A stretch of DNA of 64,000 nt. Source: Haloechinothrix halophila YIM 93223. Lineage in GTDB: Bacteria > Actinomycetota > Actinomycetes > Mycobacteriales > Pseudonocardiaceae. Where the stretch lies: contig NZ_KI632509.1 in NCBI RefSeq assembly GCF_000504245.1, positions 4,925,502-4,989,501 on the forward strand. The letters are read 5' to 3'. A model generated the notes under the pieces. That model did no database searches and was not told the DNA's origin. It worked only from the letters and a program-made list of their open reading frames with translations. The translations under genes were made by a program, and so were the position numbers. This document shows positions 52,653 to 61,442 of this stretch, one piece after another (positions within the stretch are counted from its first letter, which is position 1; the number at the start of each line of letters is the position of its first letter).

Positions 52653-53087
52653 TCACTGTGGCCTCCAAGGCACCCACACCGGTCCGGTTGCCGTGGGTGT
52701 TCGAATGACATGCCGCAAGTCCGCGGGGAGGAGCTTGGCGTCTTCGAGATCGGCGAGGGGGATCCAGGCGATTTCAATGTGGGTTTCGCGGCTGGCGAGA
52801 GTAGCGTCGGCGACGGTGACGTCGAAGACGAGGTTGACCTCGTGGCGGGCGACGGCGTCATCGTCGGTATAGGTGTGTTCGACGATGCCGAGCAGGGGGC
52901 CGAGCTCGGCGTCGACGCCGAGCTCTTCGCCGAGTTCGCGACGCAGAGCCTGTTCTACGGGCTCGCCGGGTTCGACGTGGCCGCCAGGCAGGAAGACCGA
53001 GTTGGTGCCGTGAGCATGTGCCACCAGCAGCATCTCGTCGACCCGGATGACGGCGCGGGCGATCACCTCGGTCAGGGCGGGTGCCAT
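52653..53087 (-). CDS. NUDIX hydrolase
   Basis: 144 residues from ATG 53087; an in-frame ATG at 53195 is possible, since no clear ribosome site precedes 53087. The Nudix box is complete: GGHVEPGEPVEQALRRELGE followed by ELG, within an otherwise normal fold (VIRVDEMLLVAHAHGTNSVF, later EIAWIPLADLEDAKLLP). It is likely active on a nucleotide derivative. It is flanked by decayed sequence. Confidence 0.8.
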   Translation of the reverse strand: MAPALTEVIARAVIRVDEMLLVAHAHGTNSVFLPGGHVEPGEPVEQALRRELGEELGVDAELGPLLGIVEHTYTDDDAVARHEVNLVFDVTVADATLASRETHIEIAWIPLADLEDAKLLPADLRHVIRTPTATGPVWVPWRPQ

Positions 53088-53166
53088 GATCGATCGGCTG
53101 GCCTGCCCGCCTGGTGGGATAGAAGGTGCCTGATCGCGAGAAGGGTGAGTTGGGCGATTGGACTCG

Positions 53167-53433
53167 CTATGGTCGCCGGGATTCAGGTAGCGCATCGCAC
53201 CGTGGTAACCAGGTACGGGCGGCTTCAATGGTGGCGTCCTGGGCCATTCGCAGCAGCACTGTGGCTCTTTGCGTATGCGTGGACTGCTCGCTGTCGAGCC
53301 GGGGTGCGTTCTTGTTGAGGTCGTCTTCGATACTGGCAACTTCGGCCAAGACGCGCCCGAGGACCGCGATGACCTTGTCGAGACGGGTCGCCGAGTTGCT
53401 GCCCAGGGTGATCGTAGGCGGCAGCTCAGCCAC
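53167..53433 (-). CDS. small hypothetical protein or remnant
   Basis: 88 residues. Helical segment RLDKVIAVLGRVLAEVASIE, then RATVLLRMAQDATIEAARTW. The codon bias is acceptable, but the N-terminal part (MAELPPTITLGSNSATR) overlaps a region resembling a decayed IS66-type transposase N-terminus, so this may be a fragment rather than a gene. Confidence 0.35.
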   Translation of the reverse strand: MAELPPTITLGSNSATRLDKVIAVLGRVLAEVASIEDDLNKNAPRLDSEQSTHTQRATVLLRMAQDATIEAARTWLPRCDALPESRRP

Positions 53434-53794
53434 CTCGGCTCCAACTTCCCAATCCGCTCAGCCTGGTCCCACGACGAGGGCAGCGAGCTCCTCATAGGAC
53501 GGACCACGATCGGCAGGCACCACACCATGATCAACGACCAGAAGAGAAGATCAACTAGCCACGTCGACCGAGACCTGACCAGTTACCAAGCGGCGCCGTA
53601 GCAGCTGCCGATCCAGCCATATGGGGAGGTGCCGGTCGTGCGCCTTGTTCGCACCGCTCACACCCATAATCAAGGGCTTCTTCTGCGGTGACCTCGTGGG
53701 CATTGCCTCCTCCCGAGCATGTTCAAGGCGACTTTACGACACCTTCGGCGAATCTGGGTGGCAAGTCGCGTTAGGACTCGCCACCCAGCCGCTA
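53434..53794 (-). pseudogene. possible IS66-like transposase remnant
   Basis: On the minus strand, frames near 53430-53510 read DRGPSYEELAALVV, then after a frame shift DQAERIGKLE, and then AEVAEL after another. In order these resemble the N-terminal helix of IS66-family transposases (YEELAALV..QAERI..LEAEVAEL). No catalytic core or terminal repeats are present. Farther on (53560-53715) a 50-codon frame with GGGAGGAGG before its ATG is of unknown meaning. I see no intact gene. Confidence 0.35.
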
Positions 53795-55522
53795 TCACAC
53801 GACGTCCTTGACCTTGTTCATGAGGGAGTCCAGGAACATGCCCCAGAAGTCACGCAACTCGCCGTACTGGTCAGCGGGATGTTCGTGCATGGACTCGGCC
53901 TTACCATAGGCGATGAGCAACAGGGTCAACGTCTCGACGGTACGCCGGGCTGTCCGGACCGTCTGCTCGTTGTGTCGAGTTCCGGGTTCGCTCTCAGCGA
54001 TCTCCTTGAGCGGCTCCCAAGTCTCACGGTAGAAGCGGTGTCGGGTGTTGAGACGGATGATCACCTTACCGTCGACATGTTGGATGTCAACGAATTGTTT
54101 TCCGGGGAAATTCACAGACTCGATGGCAAATGGAAGCTCCTTAAGTCGCGTCAAGTACTCGTCGCGTTCATCCTTTGGTGCGTCGTCACCAAGCACATCG
54201 TCGGCGAGGTCTGCGAAAGCACGCTCGGGCTCGACATCTGACCTGGCGCGGGACTTGGGCATGGTTCGATTCGCCTCGGCCGCGGCTTGCGTAACAGCAC
54301 CGTGCTCACCAGTCTTCTGATTGGACTTCCGCCGGGCCTCTGCCCAGTTTGCCTCCAGCTTCGCGCGAGCTTCCGGAACCGCCTTGCCCAGAAGATTGCG
54401 GATCTTGTCGCGCAGCTGATCGTGTGGCTCCGCGCCGCGTTTCACGTTCCGTACACCGAAGTAGTCATCGAGCTCGGGGGTAAACGATACCTCAACTCCG
54501 ATGAAGCGGTCGGGATCTTGAACTCCACGCGGAAAAATGCGCGGCACGTTGGTATAGCTAATCTCTCGGTCACGGCGTAGGAAGCTGATCGCACCCTGGT
54601 TTTCTGGGACGCGAAGCTTCTTTGCGAGCGCATCGCCGCCGATACCGCGCTTGCGTGTCACAGATGAGGGGTACAGCGTAACGGTTAGCCAGGCGGTGTG
54701 GCCTTCGACGTCGACAGCTTCGCGCATGATCGTTTCTGCCCTGAACTCCAGCGGCTGCGGCTTCCAAGGCGCTTCCTTCCCCTCACCGGAGGTGTAATAT
54801 TCTCTCAGCGCTTCCTCCGACCAGGTGCCGCTCATCTGCATGAGTGGGTCGTGCGGAAGCAACGTACGGCCGTTGACTTCGATCACGATGCCGTCGTTGA
54901 GAAACACTCGGAAGGTGCGGGACAACTCCTTCTCGACCTCTAGTCGGAGCGTGTCAAAGTCTTTCGCCCGTCGACCGTGCTCAAGGCGATCGACCTTGGA
55001 CCACACAACCAAGGTGCCCGATCCGTCCGGAAGCAGGTCACTTATGTCTCGCGGCACAGCCACTTCGCTGGGAGGAAAGATTTGAACCAACTCGCCGGCG
55101 GACTCGGCTTGAATCGCTTCGTCGAGGTCGAAATAGACGTGCAACCACGGATCGGCCCCATCCTGACGGGACCAAACGTCGACACGCCTGCCGTAGTTGA
55201 GCGCGGCCAGCTTCGCGCCGACCCCAAACTTGCCGATGGTGTCGGTGCGGCCATAACGTGTGGAAAACCCGATCTGAGGGTAGTGATGGAGGACATCCGG
55301 CGTCATACCTTCACCGTCGTCTGCGAAGGCAATCTGATGAACGTGTCGCTTCTTGCGCCGGTCCGTGCCCTCGTCCATGCGGATGCGGATAGAATTGCTC
55401 GCGGCTTCCAATGAATTGTCGATCACCTCCCCAAAAGCGGCAGGCACGCTGTAGCCGGACTCTCGAAGCGACTGGAGGGCCTGGCCGGTGAGAATGATAG
55501 GCACGTCAGAGGCGGTAGTCAT
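53795..55522 (-). CDS. GHKL-type ATPase (MORC/Hsp90-like)
   Basis: 575 residues from ATG 55522 (AAAGGAA upstream). The Bergerat ATP site is complete: FGEVIDNSLEAA (Glu32, Asn36), FADDGEGM, and GKFGVGAKLAALNYG. A second domain follows, with RGIGGDALAKKLRVPENQGA and YTNVPRIFPRGVQDPDRFIG like an S5-type transducer, then a helical C-terminus. The size and domain order are MORC-like rather than histidine-kinase-like. It is probably a nucleic-acid clamp in defence. Next to the small HTH gene and divergent from the SMC/helicase operon. Confidence 0.75.
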   Translation of the reverse strand: MTTASDVPIILTGQALQSLRESGYSVPAAFGEVIDNSLEAASNSIRIRMDEGTDRRKKRHVHQIAFADDGEGMTPDVLHHYPQIGFSTRYGRTDTIGKFGVGAKLAALNYGRRVDVWSRQDGADPWLHVYFDLDEAIQAESAGELVQIFPPSEVAVPRDISDLLPDGSGTLVVWSKVDRLEHGRRAKDFDTLRLEVEKELSRTFRVFLNDGIVIEVNGRTLLPHDPLMQMSGTWSEEALREYYTSGEGKEAPWKPQPLEFRAETIMREAVDVEGHTAWLTVTLYPSSVTRKRGIGGDALAKKLRVPENQGAISFLRRDREISYTNVPRIFPRGVQDPDRFIGVEVSFTPELDDYFGVRNVKRGAEPHDQLRDKIRNLLGKAVPEARAKLEANWAEARRKSNQKTGEHGAVTQAAAEANRTMPKSRARSDVEPERAFADLADDVLGDDAPKDERDEYLTRLKELPFAIESVNFPGKQFVDIQHVDGKVIIRLNTRHRFYRETWEPLKEIAESEPGTRHNEQTVRTARRTVETLTLLLIAYGKAESMHEHPADQYGELRDFWGMFLDSLMNKVKDVV

Positions 55523-55604
55523 GATCGGAGTTCCTTTCACTTTTGGATGCTTTGAAGGGGAATTGACCGTGTGATGGAGGAGATGGTCTCGGAGAGATAC
55601 ACCC

Positions 55605-56129
55605 TCACCCTGCGTCCGCAAGATTGCGGACATCGCAGAGTAGTGCGCGCAAGCGCCGAATTGCGCGGTAGCCCGACGCCCGTGAGATATTGACTGCTTT
55701 GCTCGCTTCGGCGACCGTGTCGCCGGCGAGGAGGCGTTGCACGAATCGCGGGCCAAATGGACCGAGAGTGCTTGCGCGCTGGATGGCCAGCGTGCAAAAG
55801 TCATTGCCGTCAATGGACGACGGTTCGCCGCTCAACTTCAGGTCAATCGCGTCCTGACCATCCGACGTTCCGACTACGCGCAGGTGGGTAGATGCGTAAC
55901 GGCGCAAAGCGTTCCGTTCACGAACCCTACCGCGTGCAAGGACGTGTGCGCCGTTGCGCAAGGCGTTCCGCACAAGGTGCTGAGGTTCGGCGTCATCACG
56001 TGTCTCACTGAGGCAAAGGCTGATCGCGTGCTCGGTGGTCTTCTCCTCGTCTGAGCCGGGCTTACATCGCGTGATCCGCCGCTGCAAATCCTCGATCGCC
56101 GCCCAGCGGACAGACATTGTGGTGCCCAT
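55605..56129 (-). CDS. small sigma-region-4-like HTH protein
   Basis: 174 residues from ATG 56129, with GGAAAGG upstream. The C-terminus FVQRLLAGDTVAEASKAVNI followed by SRASGYRAIRRLRALL is a helix-turn-helix, and the first half contains RRITRCKPGSDEEKTTEHAI. It probably regulates the GHKL ATPase gene, which starts 82 bases downstream, or the divergent operon. Inverted repeats lie in the gap upstream. Confidence 0.55.
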   Translation of the reverse strand: MGTTMSVRWAAIEDLQRRITRCKPGSDEEKTTEHAISLCLSETRDDAEPQHLVRNALRNGAHVLARGRVRERNALRRYASTHLRVVGTSDGQDAIDLKLSGEPSSIDGNDFCTLAIQRASTLGPFGPRFVQRLLAGDTVAEASKAVNISRASGYRAIRRLRALLCDVRNLADAG

Positions 56130-56268
56130 GGTGGCCTTTCCGGTGCCCGGCAACCCCTTTAGCTGCCAGACCCTTGTTGGTGTTGTTCACCAGGTCTCGT
56201 TTTCGCCGCACTAGCCCGAGGGTCCGGTGCGGCATGACCGCAGTGATCTGCTCGAAGGCTACCACCTA

Positions 56269-56294
56269 GTCGAGACAGAGTGACCTGTCTCGAC
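56269..56294. promoter_or_regulatory. inverted repeat upstream of the HTH gene
   Basis: GTCGAGACA (56269-56277) and TGTCTCGAC (56286-56294) are perfect 9-base inverted copies around 8 bases, 140 bases before the HTH start. A candidate operator or hairpin in the 766-base gap between the two halves of the defence island. The rest of that gap shows decayed plus-strand coding signal near 56295-56450 (RAAFNLYGTAGYEAVSASRS). Confidence 0.4.
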
Positions 56295-56517
56295 CGGTCC
56301 GCGCCGCCTTCAACCTCTATGGCACCGCCGGCTACGAAGCCGTCTCAGCTAGCCGAAGCCGGGCAATGCGTCGTCCCCGCGGCCCTCTCGGATCTCGAGC
56401 ACCCGACGGCGCCACCTCGGCAAAGGACGTAGACAACCTGGCGAGCTTGCACTAGGAATCCGCCAGGGCCCGAACGCTGTCAAACCCTACGGGCATCGAT
56501 CTCAGCACGGCAGTGCC

Positions 56518-56534
56518 AGTTACGACTGGTAACT
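56518..56534. promoter_or_regulatory. inverted repeat upstream of the defence operon
   Basis: AGTTAC (56518-56523) and GTAACT (56529-56534) form a 17-base interrupted palindrome, the size of a typical dimeric repressor site. It lies about 380 bases before the first large gene of the operon and 125 before the possible small leader gene. Confidence 0.4.
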
Positions 56535-56656
56535 AACGCAGCGCACTCCGGATATGCCACCGGGTCCGCCGCTGCAACTTCGTGCGCATTGCTCTGCGGT
56601 ATCGAACTGGTCGCTTTCCGTAACGGCCTGTCGGTGTCGGTCGATACCGTGAACGT

Positions 56657-56899
56657 ATGGAAGGACTCGGAGCGCCGACTGCGGGCACCTTGGATGCCTG
56701 GCGGACATATCATCCTGCGGGATATCGGAAGCCCCGGCGTGCGGATGGTGGACAGATGCGCGTCGGCTGGTTCAAGTCGGTCGCCGTCCCTGTCGCGACG
56801 TTCGGCTGGGTCAACAGCCTGAGGACCGATACGAGGGACTTGTCGGAGGTCACTGCTAAAGGTGTTGCACCGTTGTCGAGTGAGGGGCCGCCCGCATGA
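56657..56899 (+). CDS. possible small leader gene of the defence operon
   Basis: 80 codons from ATG 56657; a shorter start at about 56756 is possible. Its stop overlaps the next ATG as ATGA (56896-56899), as do most junctions of this operon. The codon bias improves over the second half (MRVGWFKSVAVPVATFGWVN). No motif recognised. The overlap is the only real support. Confidence 0.3.
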   Translation: MEGLGAPTAGTLDAWRTYHPAGYRKPRRADGGQMRVGWFKSVAVPVATFGWVNSLRTDTRDLSEVTAKGVAPLSSEGPPA

Positions 56900-59106
56900 C
56901 TGACGATCTTGAATCCAACGACCAGCCTCCGCGCAGGTGGCTTGATGCCTTCCCGTGGCTGCGGGGTGCTTCGTCCAAGCAGGCTGAAACGCCGTGGTGG
57001 GAGGGCGCCATCGACGACGCCGGGCCCGACGAACGGAAGCGGCGGCTCGCACAGATCTCAGAGTTGGCAATGCGCCGGCTCACACGGTGGACGGTTGGGC
57101 AGATCTATCCTGGCTTACCAGCTGATCTCATACTCGCCACCCTCGATCTACCAACGCGTGCGTTGAACGCCCTAGAGAGAGGTGGCTACCTTACCGCAGG
57201 ACAGCTGACCGGCCTCACCCTTGACGAGATCATCGACTGGCGGCAGGTCGGGGTCGGCACCGTCGACGCTATTCTGCGTGCACTGGCGGACGTCTCAACG
57301 ACCCTCCCCATACCGGCTATCGCGCATGCGACTGTGCCTGAACGAGCCCACGCCGGGTTCTCAAGCGAGGAATCCCACCAGCCGGAGTGGCTGGTTTCCC
57401 TGATTGACGACCTCTCCCAGGTCGCCGCGTGGCAGACCGCTATTGGACGTCCTGAAGAGCCTCTCCTGGGCTCATCGTTGCCGCCCGGAACCCCCGACGA
57501 CGTGCTGAAGGCGCGCATTCGCCTCGGGGACCTGGCCGCAAACGACATTCTCGACGAGCGTGAGATCGAGATGGATGCCGCAGGACTGCTCGATAACGCC
57601 CTTCAAGCGTTGGATGAGCGTGCACTGCAGGTCATGGAGCAGCGCCTGTTCGCCGACGAGCCCGCCACCCTCGACCAGCTCGGCAAGCAGTTCGACGTGT
57701 CCCGTGAGCGGATCCGACAGATTGAGGGCAAGGCGCGGGCGGCCATGCTGGATGCAATCTCTGACGGTTTGCTCAACAAGGTGGCGTCAACTGCTCGCAA
57801 CCTAATCGGTACCGTTCGCGCTCTCTCGGATTTGCTGCATCTCATGCCGGCGCTATCCCAAACCGTGAAAACCGTGGGTCAGCCAGCCTGGCGGGTGATC
57901 GATCGTCTGGATGACGCGTACGAGATCGAGGAAGGTTGGGGAGTCGTACCTACACTCAGCGCCGCTCAGGACTGGACATCGACGCAGCTGCGCGAGCGCG
58001 CTGATCGCTACGGCGTGGTGCGCCTCGATGAGCTCAATCTGGTCGAGACGAGTTCGGTCGAGCAGGCGGCGGAACTAACCAAGAAGTGGTTGTTGACGTG
58101 TGGCTACATCGTCGACGGAGCCTACGTTCTTACCCGGACGCAGTCCGTCGGAGACTATGCAGCATCCATCCTGTCTATCACAGGGTCGCCGATGAGCTCG
58201 CAGGAAATCGTCGACCGCTTCGCCTTCGAGCGCAGCACTGGCTCGTTGAAGAACGCTATGGGGAATGACGACCGCTTCGAGCGCGTGGATCGCGACCGTT
58301 GGGCCCTCACCGAATGGGGCATGGACGCGTACGCAGGCGTACGCTCAGTAATCCGGCGGGAAGTGGCAACGGCCGGCGGCAGGATTACACTGGACGCCCT
58401 GGTAGAGCGGGTCACTGGCAAGTACAGCGTTTCCGCCAGCAGCGTCATCACCTACGCCAGCGCACCGCCGTTCGACACTAGAGAAGGCATCGTACGGGTC
58501 GCTGAAGGCTCGGGCGAGGTTCGGAAGGCTCCTGAACGCACCAGCCGCCTCTTCAGCTGGGCCGACGCGTGGGCATACCGTGTCCGCGTCACGCATGATC
58601 ACCTCCGCGGCAGCGGCTCAATGGCTCCAATGGCCATCGCGAGCATCCTTGACCTTCAGTACGGCGACAAGCGTCAGCTCGATTCCGACCTCGGTCCACA
58701 GTCAGTCAACTGGAGCGGCACTCAGCCTGCGTTCGGGACGATCCGCCGCTTCCTGCTGAAGGATGACGTAGCTGCGGACACCGACGTGTTCTTGGTGATC
58801 AGAGACGACAACACCTTCTCTGTCGAGATCGCCGACGAGCCGAGCGGGGACCCACTGGCGGACGCTCTGGCCCTGATTGGGGCGCCACGAGAGCTGGGTG
58901 CTGAGCGCGCCCGTCTGGCTTTCGCTGCTGCCATTAAGATGCCGACCGACTCGCCAGCAATCAGCATCATCGGCAAGTACCGTGAACGTGGCGACAGCGA
59001 CATCGCAGACCTCTTGGTCAGCGTCCGCCACCATCTGGAGACCAGTGAACCGACGGAACTGACCACTCCGACCGCCAACGTTGACGACATCCTGGACCTG
59101 TTGTGA
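56896..59106 (+). CDS. sigma-region-4/alpha-CTD-like DNA-binding protein of the defence operon
   Basis: 736 residues. An HhH segment resembling RNA polymerase alpha-CTD lies at about 80-135 (LPTRALNALERGGYLTAGQL, then VGVGTVDAILRAL). A sigma-70 region 4 HTH is at about 255-295 (TLDQLGKQFDVSRERIRQIE). Winged-helix-like repeats follow (YAASILSITGSPMSSQEIVD). Full-length sigma regions 2 and 3 are missing, so it is not a normal sigma factor. It may recognise DNA or RNA polymerase for the effector genes downstream. The stop overlaps the helicase start (59103). Confidence 0.65.
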   Translation: MTDDLESNDQPPRRWLDAFPWLRGASSKQAETPWWEGAIDDAGPDERKRRLAQISELAMRRLTRWTVGQIYPGLPADLILATLDLPTRALNALERGGYLTAGQLTGLTLDEIIDWRQVGVGTVDAILRALADVSTTLPIPAIAHATVPERAHAGFSSEESHQPEWLVSLIDDLSQVAAWQTAIGRPEEPLLGSSLPPGTPDDVLKARIRLGDLAANDILDEREIEMDAAGLLDNALQALDERALQVMEQRLFADEPATLDQLGKQFDVSRERIRQIEGKARAAMLDAISDGLLNKVASTARNLIGTVRALSDLLHLMPALSQTVKTVGQPAWRVIDRLDDAYEIEEGWGVVPTLSAAQDWTSTQLRERADRYGVVRLDELNLVETSSVEQAAELTKKWLLTCGYIVDGAYVLTRTQSVGDYAASILSITGSPMSSQEIVDRFAFERSTGSLKNAMGNDDRFERVDRDRWALTEWGMDAYAGVRSVIRREVATAGGRITLDALVERVTGKYSVSASSVITYASAPPFDTREGIVRVAEGSGEVRKAPERTSRLFSWADAWAYRVRVTHDHLRGSGSMAPMAIASILDLQYGDKRQLDSDLGPQSVNWSGTQPAFGTIRRFLLKDDVAADTDVFLVIRDDNTFSVEIADEPSGDPLADALALIGAPRELGAERARLAFAAAIKMPTDSPAISIIGKYRERGDSDIADLLVSVRHHLETSEPTELTTPTANVDDILDLL

Positions 59107-61235
59107 CATCAGAACCTAGCGGACTTCGCCACCTACCCTTCGCGGATCGCTACCGCAGCGACCGCGAGGATGTTGTGCAGAGCTTCTACATGCAGGCATT
59201 CTCGGTCGCGACAAGTTATAGCCGCGCGGTCGGCTACTTCACGTCAACCAGTTTGGCTCTGTTCGCCCGGGGCATTGAATCGTTCGCCGAGCGAGGCGGC
59301 ACGATGCGCTTGATCGCCTCCCCGTACCTCAACGAAGACGACATCATTGACATCGAACGCGGTTACGACGTCCGAGCCGTTATCGCGCGGGCGACCGAGC
59401 GAGTTCTCGAAGCCGAAGAGCGCGAACCGGTGTTGGATGGGCTTGGCGTCGTGGGGCGCCTCATCGCCAAAGGGCGGCTGGACATCAAGCTCGCGTTTGT
59501 CGAACAAGGAGGTCGAGTCGGCGTCTATCACGAAAAGCTCGGGATCTTCCGAGATTCCTTAGGTGATCTCGTCGGGTTCACCGGCAGCAGTAACGAAACT
59601 CTAGGTGGGTTAGCTGCCAACTTCGAGTCAGTTGAGGTGTACCGCGGGTGGGTACCTGGAGACGGTGTGCGCGCACTTCGTTTGGAGCAGGACTTCGAGG
59701 AACTCTGGGCTAACCAAACCCCGAAGCTGAGTGTTGAGGAGTTCCCCGATGTTGCTCACGAGCGCCTCATCAAACTCGGAGAGGAACGCGAGGCTCCGTT
59801 GCCGCGTCAAGACGACGCCCTCGAACCGGCGCCGATAGTTACGAGTGAACCCACCCAACTTGTCATCCCGAGATGGCTGACTGTGCGCCGTTACCAGCGC
59901 GAAGCGGTGGAAGAGTGGCTACGCCAGCGAGGTCGCGGCATCCTTAAGATGGCCACAGGAACTGGCAAGACCAAGACCGCCATGATTGCCGCCGCACAGC
60001 TCGCGCGGGTGCTTCGGCAGCGAGAAGAGCCCCTCGTCCTCCTCATCCTTGCTCCGCTACAACACCTCGTGGACCAGTGGATAGTCGAGGTGGAAGACTT
60101 CGGCGTTCGCCCGATCCCTGTCTACGAGTCGAGCCAGAAATGGCTGCCGCTGGTTGAAGAGCAGCTCCACGAGGCGCGGCTCGGCCAACGCGCCATCGTC
60201 GCGATCGTCGCGACGAATGCATCCTTCGCCGGAGAAAAATTCCAGTCCATACTCTCGCGGATCTCGCAGCCGCTGATGGTGATCGCTGACGAGGCACACA
60301 ACCTAGGGTCGTCTACGTTCCGATCCGCCCTGCCGTCAAACGCCACCTACCGACTGGCACTGTCAGCTACCCCGGAACGCTGGTTCGACGACGAGGGCAC
60401 TGATGCCCTGGTCAGCTACTTCGGACCTACCGTCTTCGAACTCGCGCTCAGCGATGCCATCCAGCGGGGCGCGCTGTGCCGGTACACCTACACGCCACGG
60501 CTGGTCGAACTGAACGCCGCCGAGACGAGCTTCTACGTCGAGCTCTCAACACAGATCGCAGCCCGCATGGCCGCAGGCGACGACCTCACAAATGCCGATC
60601 CCACGTCGCCGCTCGGCTTCCTGCTCCGGCAACGCGCAGGCGTTCTTGGCCACGCCGACGGCAAACTGGCGATACTGCGTGACGACCTGGAAACACGCTC
60701 AGACTCGTGGTTCCAGCTTGTTTACTGCGCCGAAGGAACCCGTCCGTCGCCGCCCGGCGAACCGCGTGGACCGAACCAGCTCCGCGACGTCATGCACGTC
60801 GTCGGAAACGAACTGCACCTCGCCGCACACTCCTACGTCTCCGAGACTCCTCGTTCTCAGCGCAAGATGCTCCTACGCCGTTTCGGAACCGGCGATGATC
60901 TCCGCGTGCTCGTGGCGATGCGATGCCTCGATGAGGGCGTCGACATTCCCGATGCTCGCACTGGCTATCTCCTCGCAAGCAGCAGCAATCCACGCCAGTT
61001 CATCCAGCGCCGTGGACGACTACTGAGACAGGCTGAGGGCAAGGAGCGCGCAGAGATCCTCGACTACCTTGCCGTACCGCCTGCGGGGACCCCGATCAAC
61101 TTTGAGATCGAGCGCAACCTACTGGCGCGGGAACTCGAAAGGGCAAACGAGTTTGGCAAGTTGTCAGAGAACTATGAGGCGACCCTTGAGGTATTGCGGC
61201 CGCTCAAGCAGAGGTTCCAACTGACCCACCTGTAG
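59103..61235 (+). CDS. HKD-nuclease/SF2-helicase fusion
   Basis: 710 residues. The N-terminal phospholipase D-like domain has HEKLGIFRD (His143, Lys145, Asp151; HxKx5D spacing) and FTGSSNET. The helicase core follows: RRYQREAVEEWL (Q-like motif), Walker A ATGTGKTKTA (284-293), IADEAHNLG (DEAH, 396-399), LALSATPE, and ASSSNPRQFIQRRGRLLR (motif VI). The fusion can bind or cut DNA while translocating. Similar fusions occur in phage-defence loci. The gene overlaps the one upstream by four bases. Confidence 0.85.
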   Translation: MTSEPSGLRHLPFADRYRSDREDVVQSFYMQAFSVATSYSRAVGYFTSTSLALFARGIESFAERGGTMRLIASPYLNEDDIIDIERGYDVRAVIARATERVLEAEEREPVLDGLGVVGRLIAKGRLDIKLAFVEQGGRVGVYHEKLGIFRDSLGDLVGFTGSSNETLGGLAANFESVEVYRGWVPGDGVRALRLEQDFEELWANQTPKLSVEEFPDVAHERLIKLGEEREAPLPRQDDALEPAPIVTSEPTQLVIPRWLTVRRYQREAVEEWLRQRGRGILKMATGTGKTKTAMIAAAQLARVLRQREEPLVLLILAPLQHLVDQWIVEVEDFGVRPIPVYESSQKWLPLVEEQLHEARLGQRAIVAIVATNASFAGEKFQSILSRISQPLMVIADEAHNLGSSTFRSALPSNATYRLALSATPERWFDDEGTDALVSYFGPTVFELALSDAIQRGALCRYTYTPRLVELNAAETSFYVELSTQIAARMAAGDDLTNADPTSPLGFLLRQRAGVLGHADGKLAILRDDLETRSDSWFQLVYCAEGTRPSPPGEPRGPNQLRDVMHVVGNELHLAAHSYVSETPRSQRKMLLRRFGTGDDLRVLVAMRCLDEGVDIPDARTGYLLASSSNPRQFIQRRGRLLRQAEGKERAEILDYLAVPPAGTPINFEIERNLLARELERANEFGKLSENYEATLEVLRPLKQRFQLTHL

Positions 61236-61277
61236 TGATAGCGGTGGAGATACGAACGCGATGGAAGGAAGCAGCAA

Positions 61278-61442
61278 GTGACTAGCACAGACCGCACCGA
61301 GGAGCAGGTGGTACAGGAGCTGAACGAGGCGGAACGCGCACTCCTCAAACGCGTGCTAGAGCTCGAACGCGCCAAACTCCACGTCAGCGCATACGACGCG
61401 ACTGATGATCTGCTTGCAGCGGTGAAGGAGATTATCCCATGA
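61278..61442 (+). CDS. 54-residue helical protein of the defence operon
   Basis: From GTG 61278, with GGAAGGAAG 7-8 bases upstream. The sequence MTSTDRTEEQVVQELNEAER followed by ALLKRVLELERAKLHVSAYD is a charged helix, likely a coiled coil. The stop overlaps the next ATG as ATGA (61439-61442). Easily missed because of its size. A small partner of the SMC-type ATPase is likely by position. Confidence 0.65.
   Translation: MTSTDRTEEQVVQELNEAERALLKRVLELERAKLHVSAYDATDDLLAAVKEIIP

Noticed and set aside
53621-54241. 206-codon plus-strand frame opposite the GHKL gene
   Set aside because: It is antisense to the conserved C-terminal part of the ATPase and has no motif.
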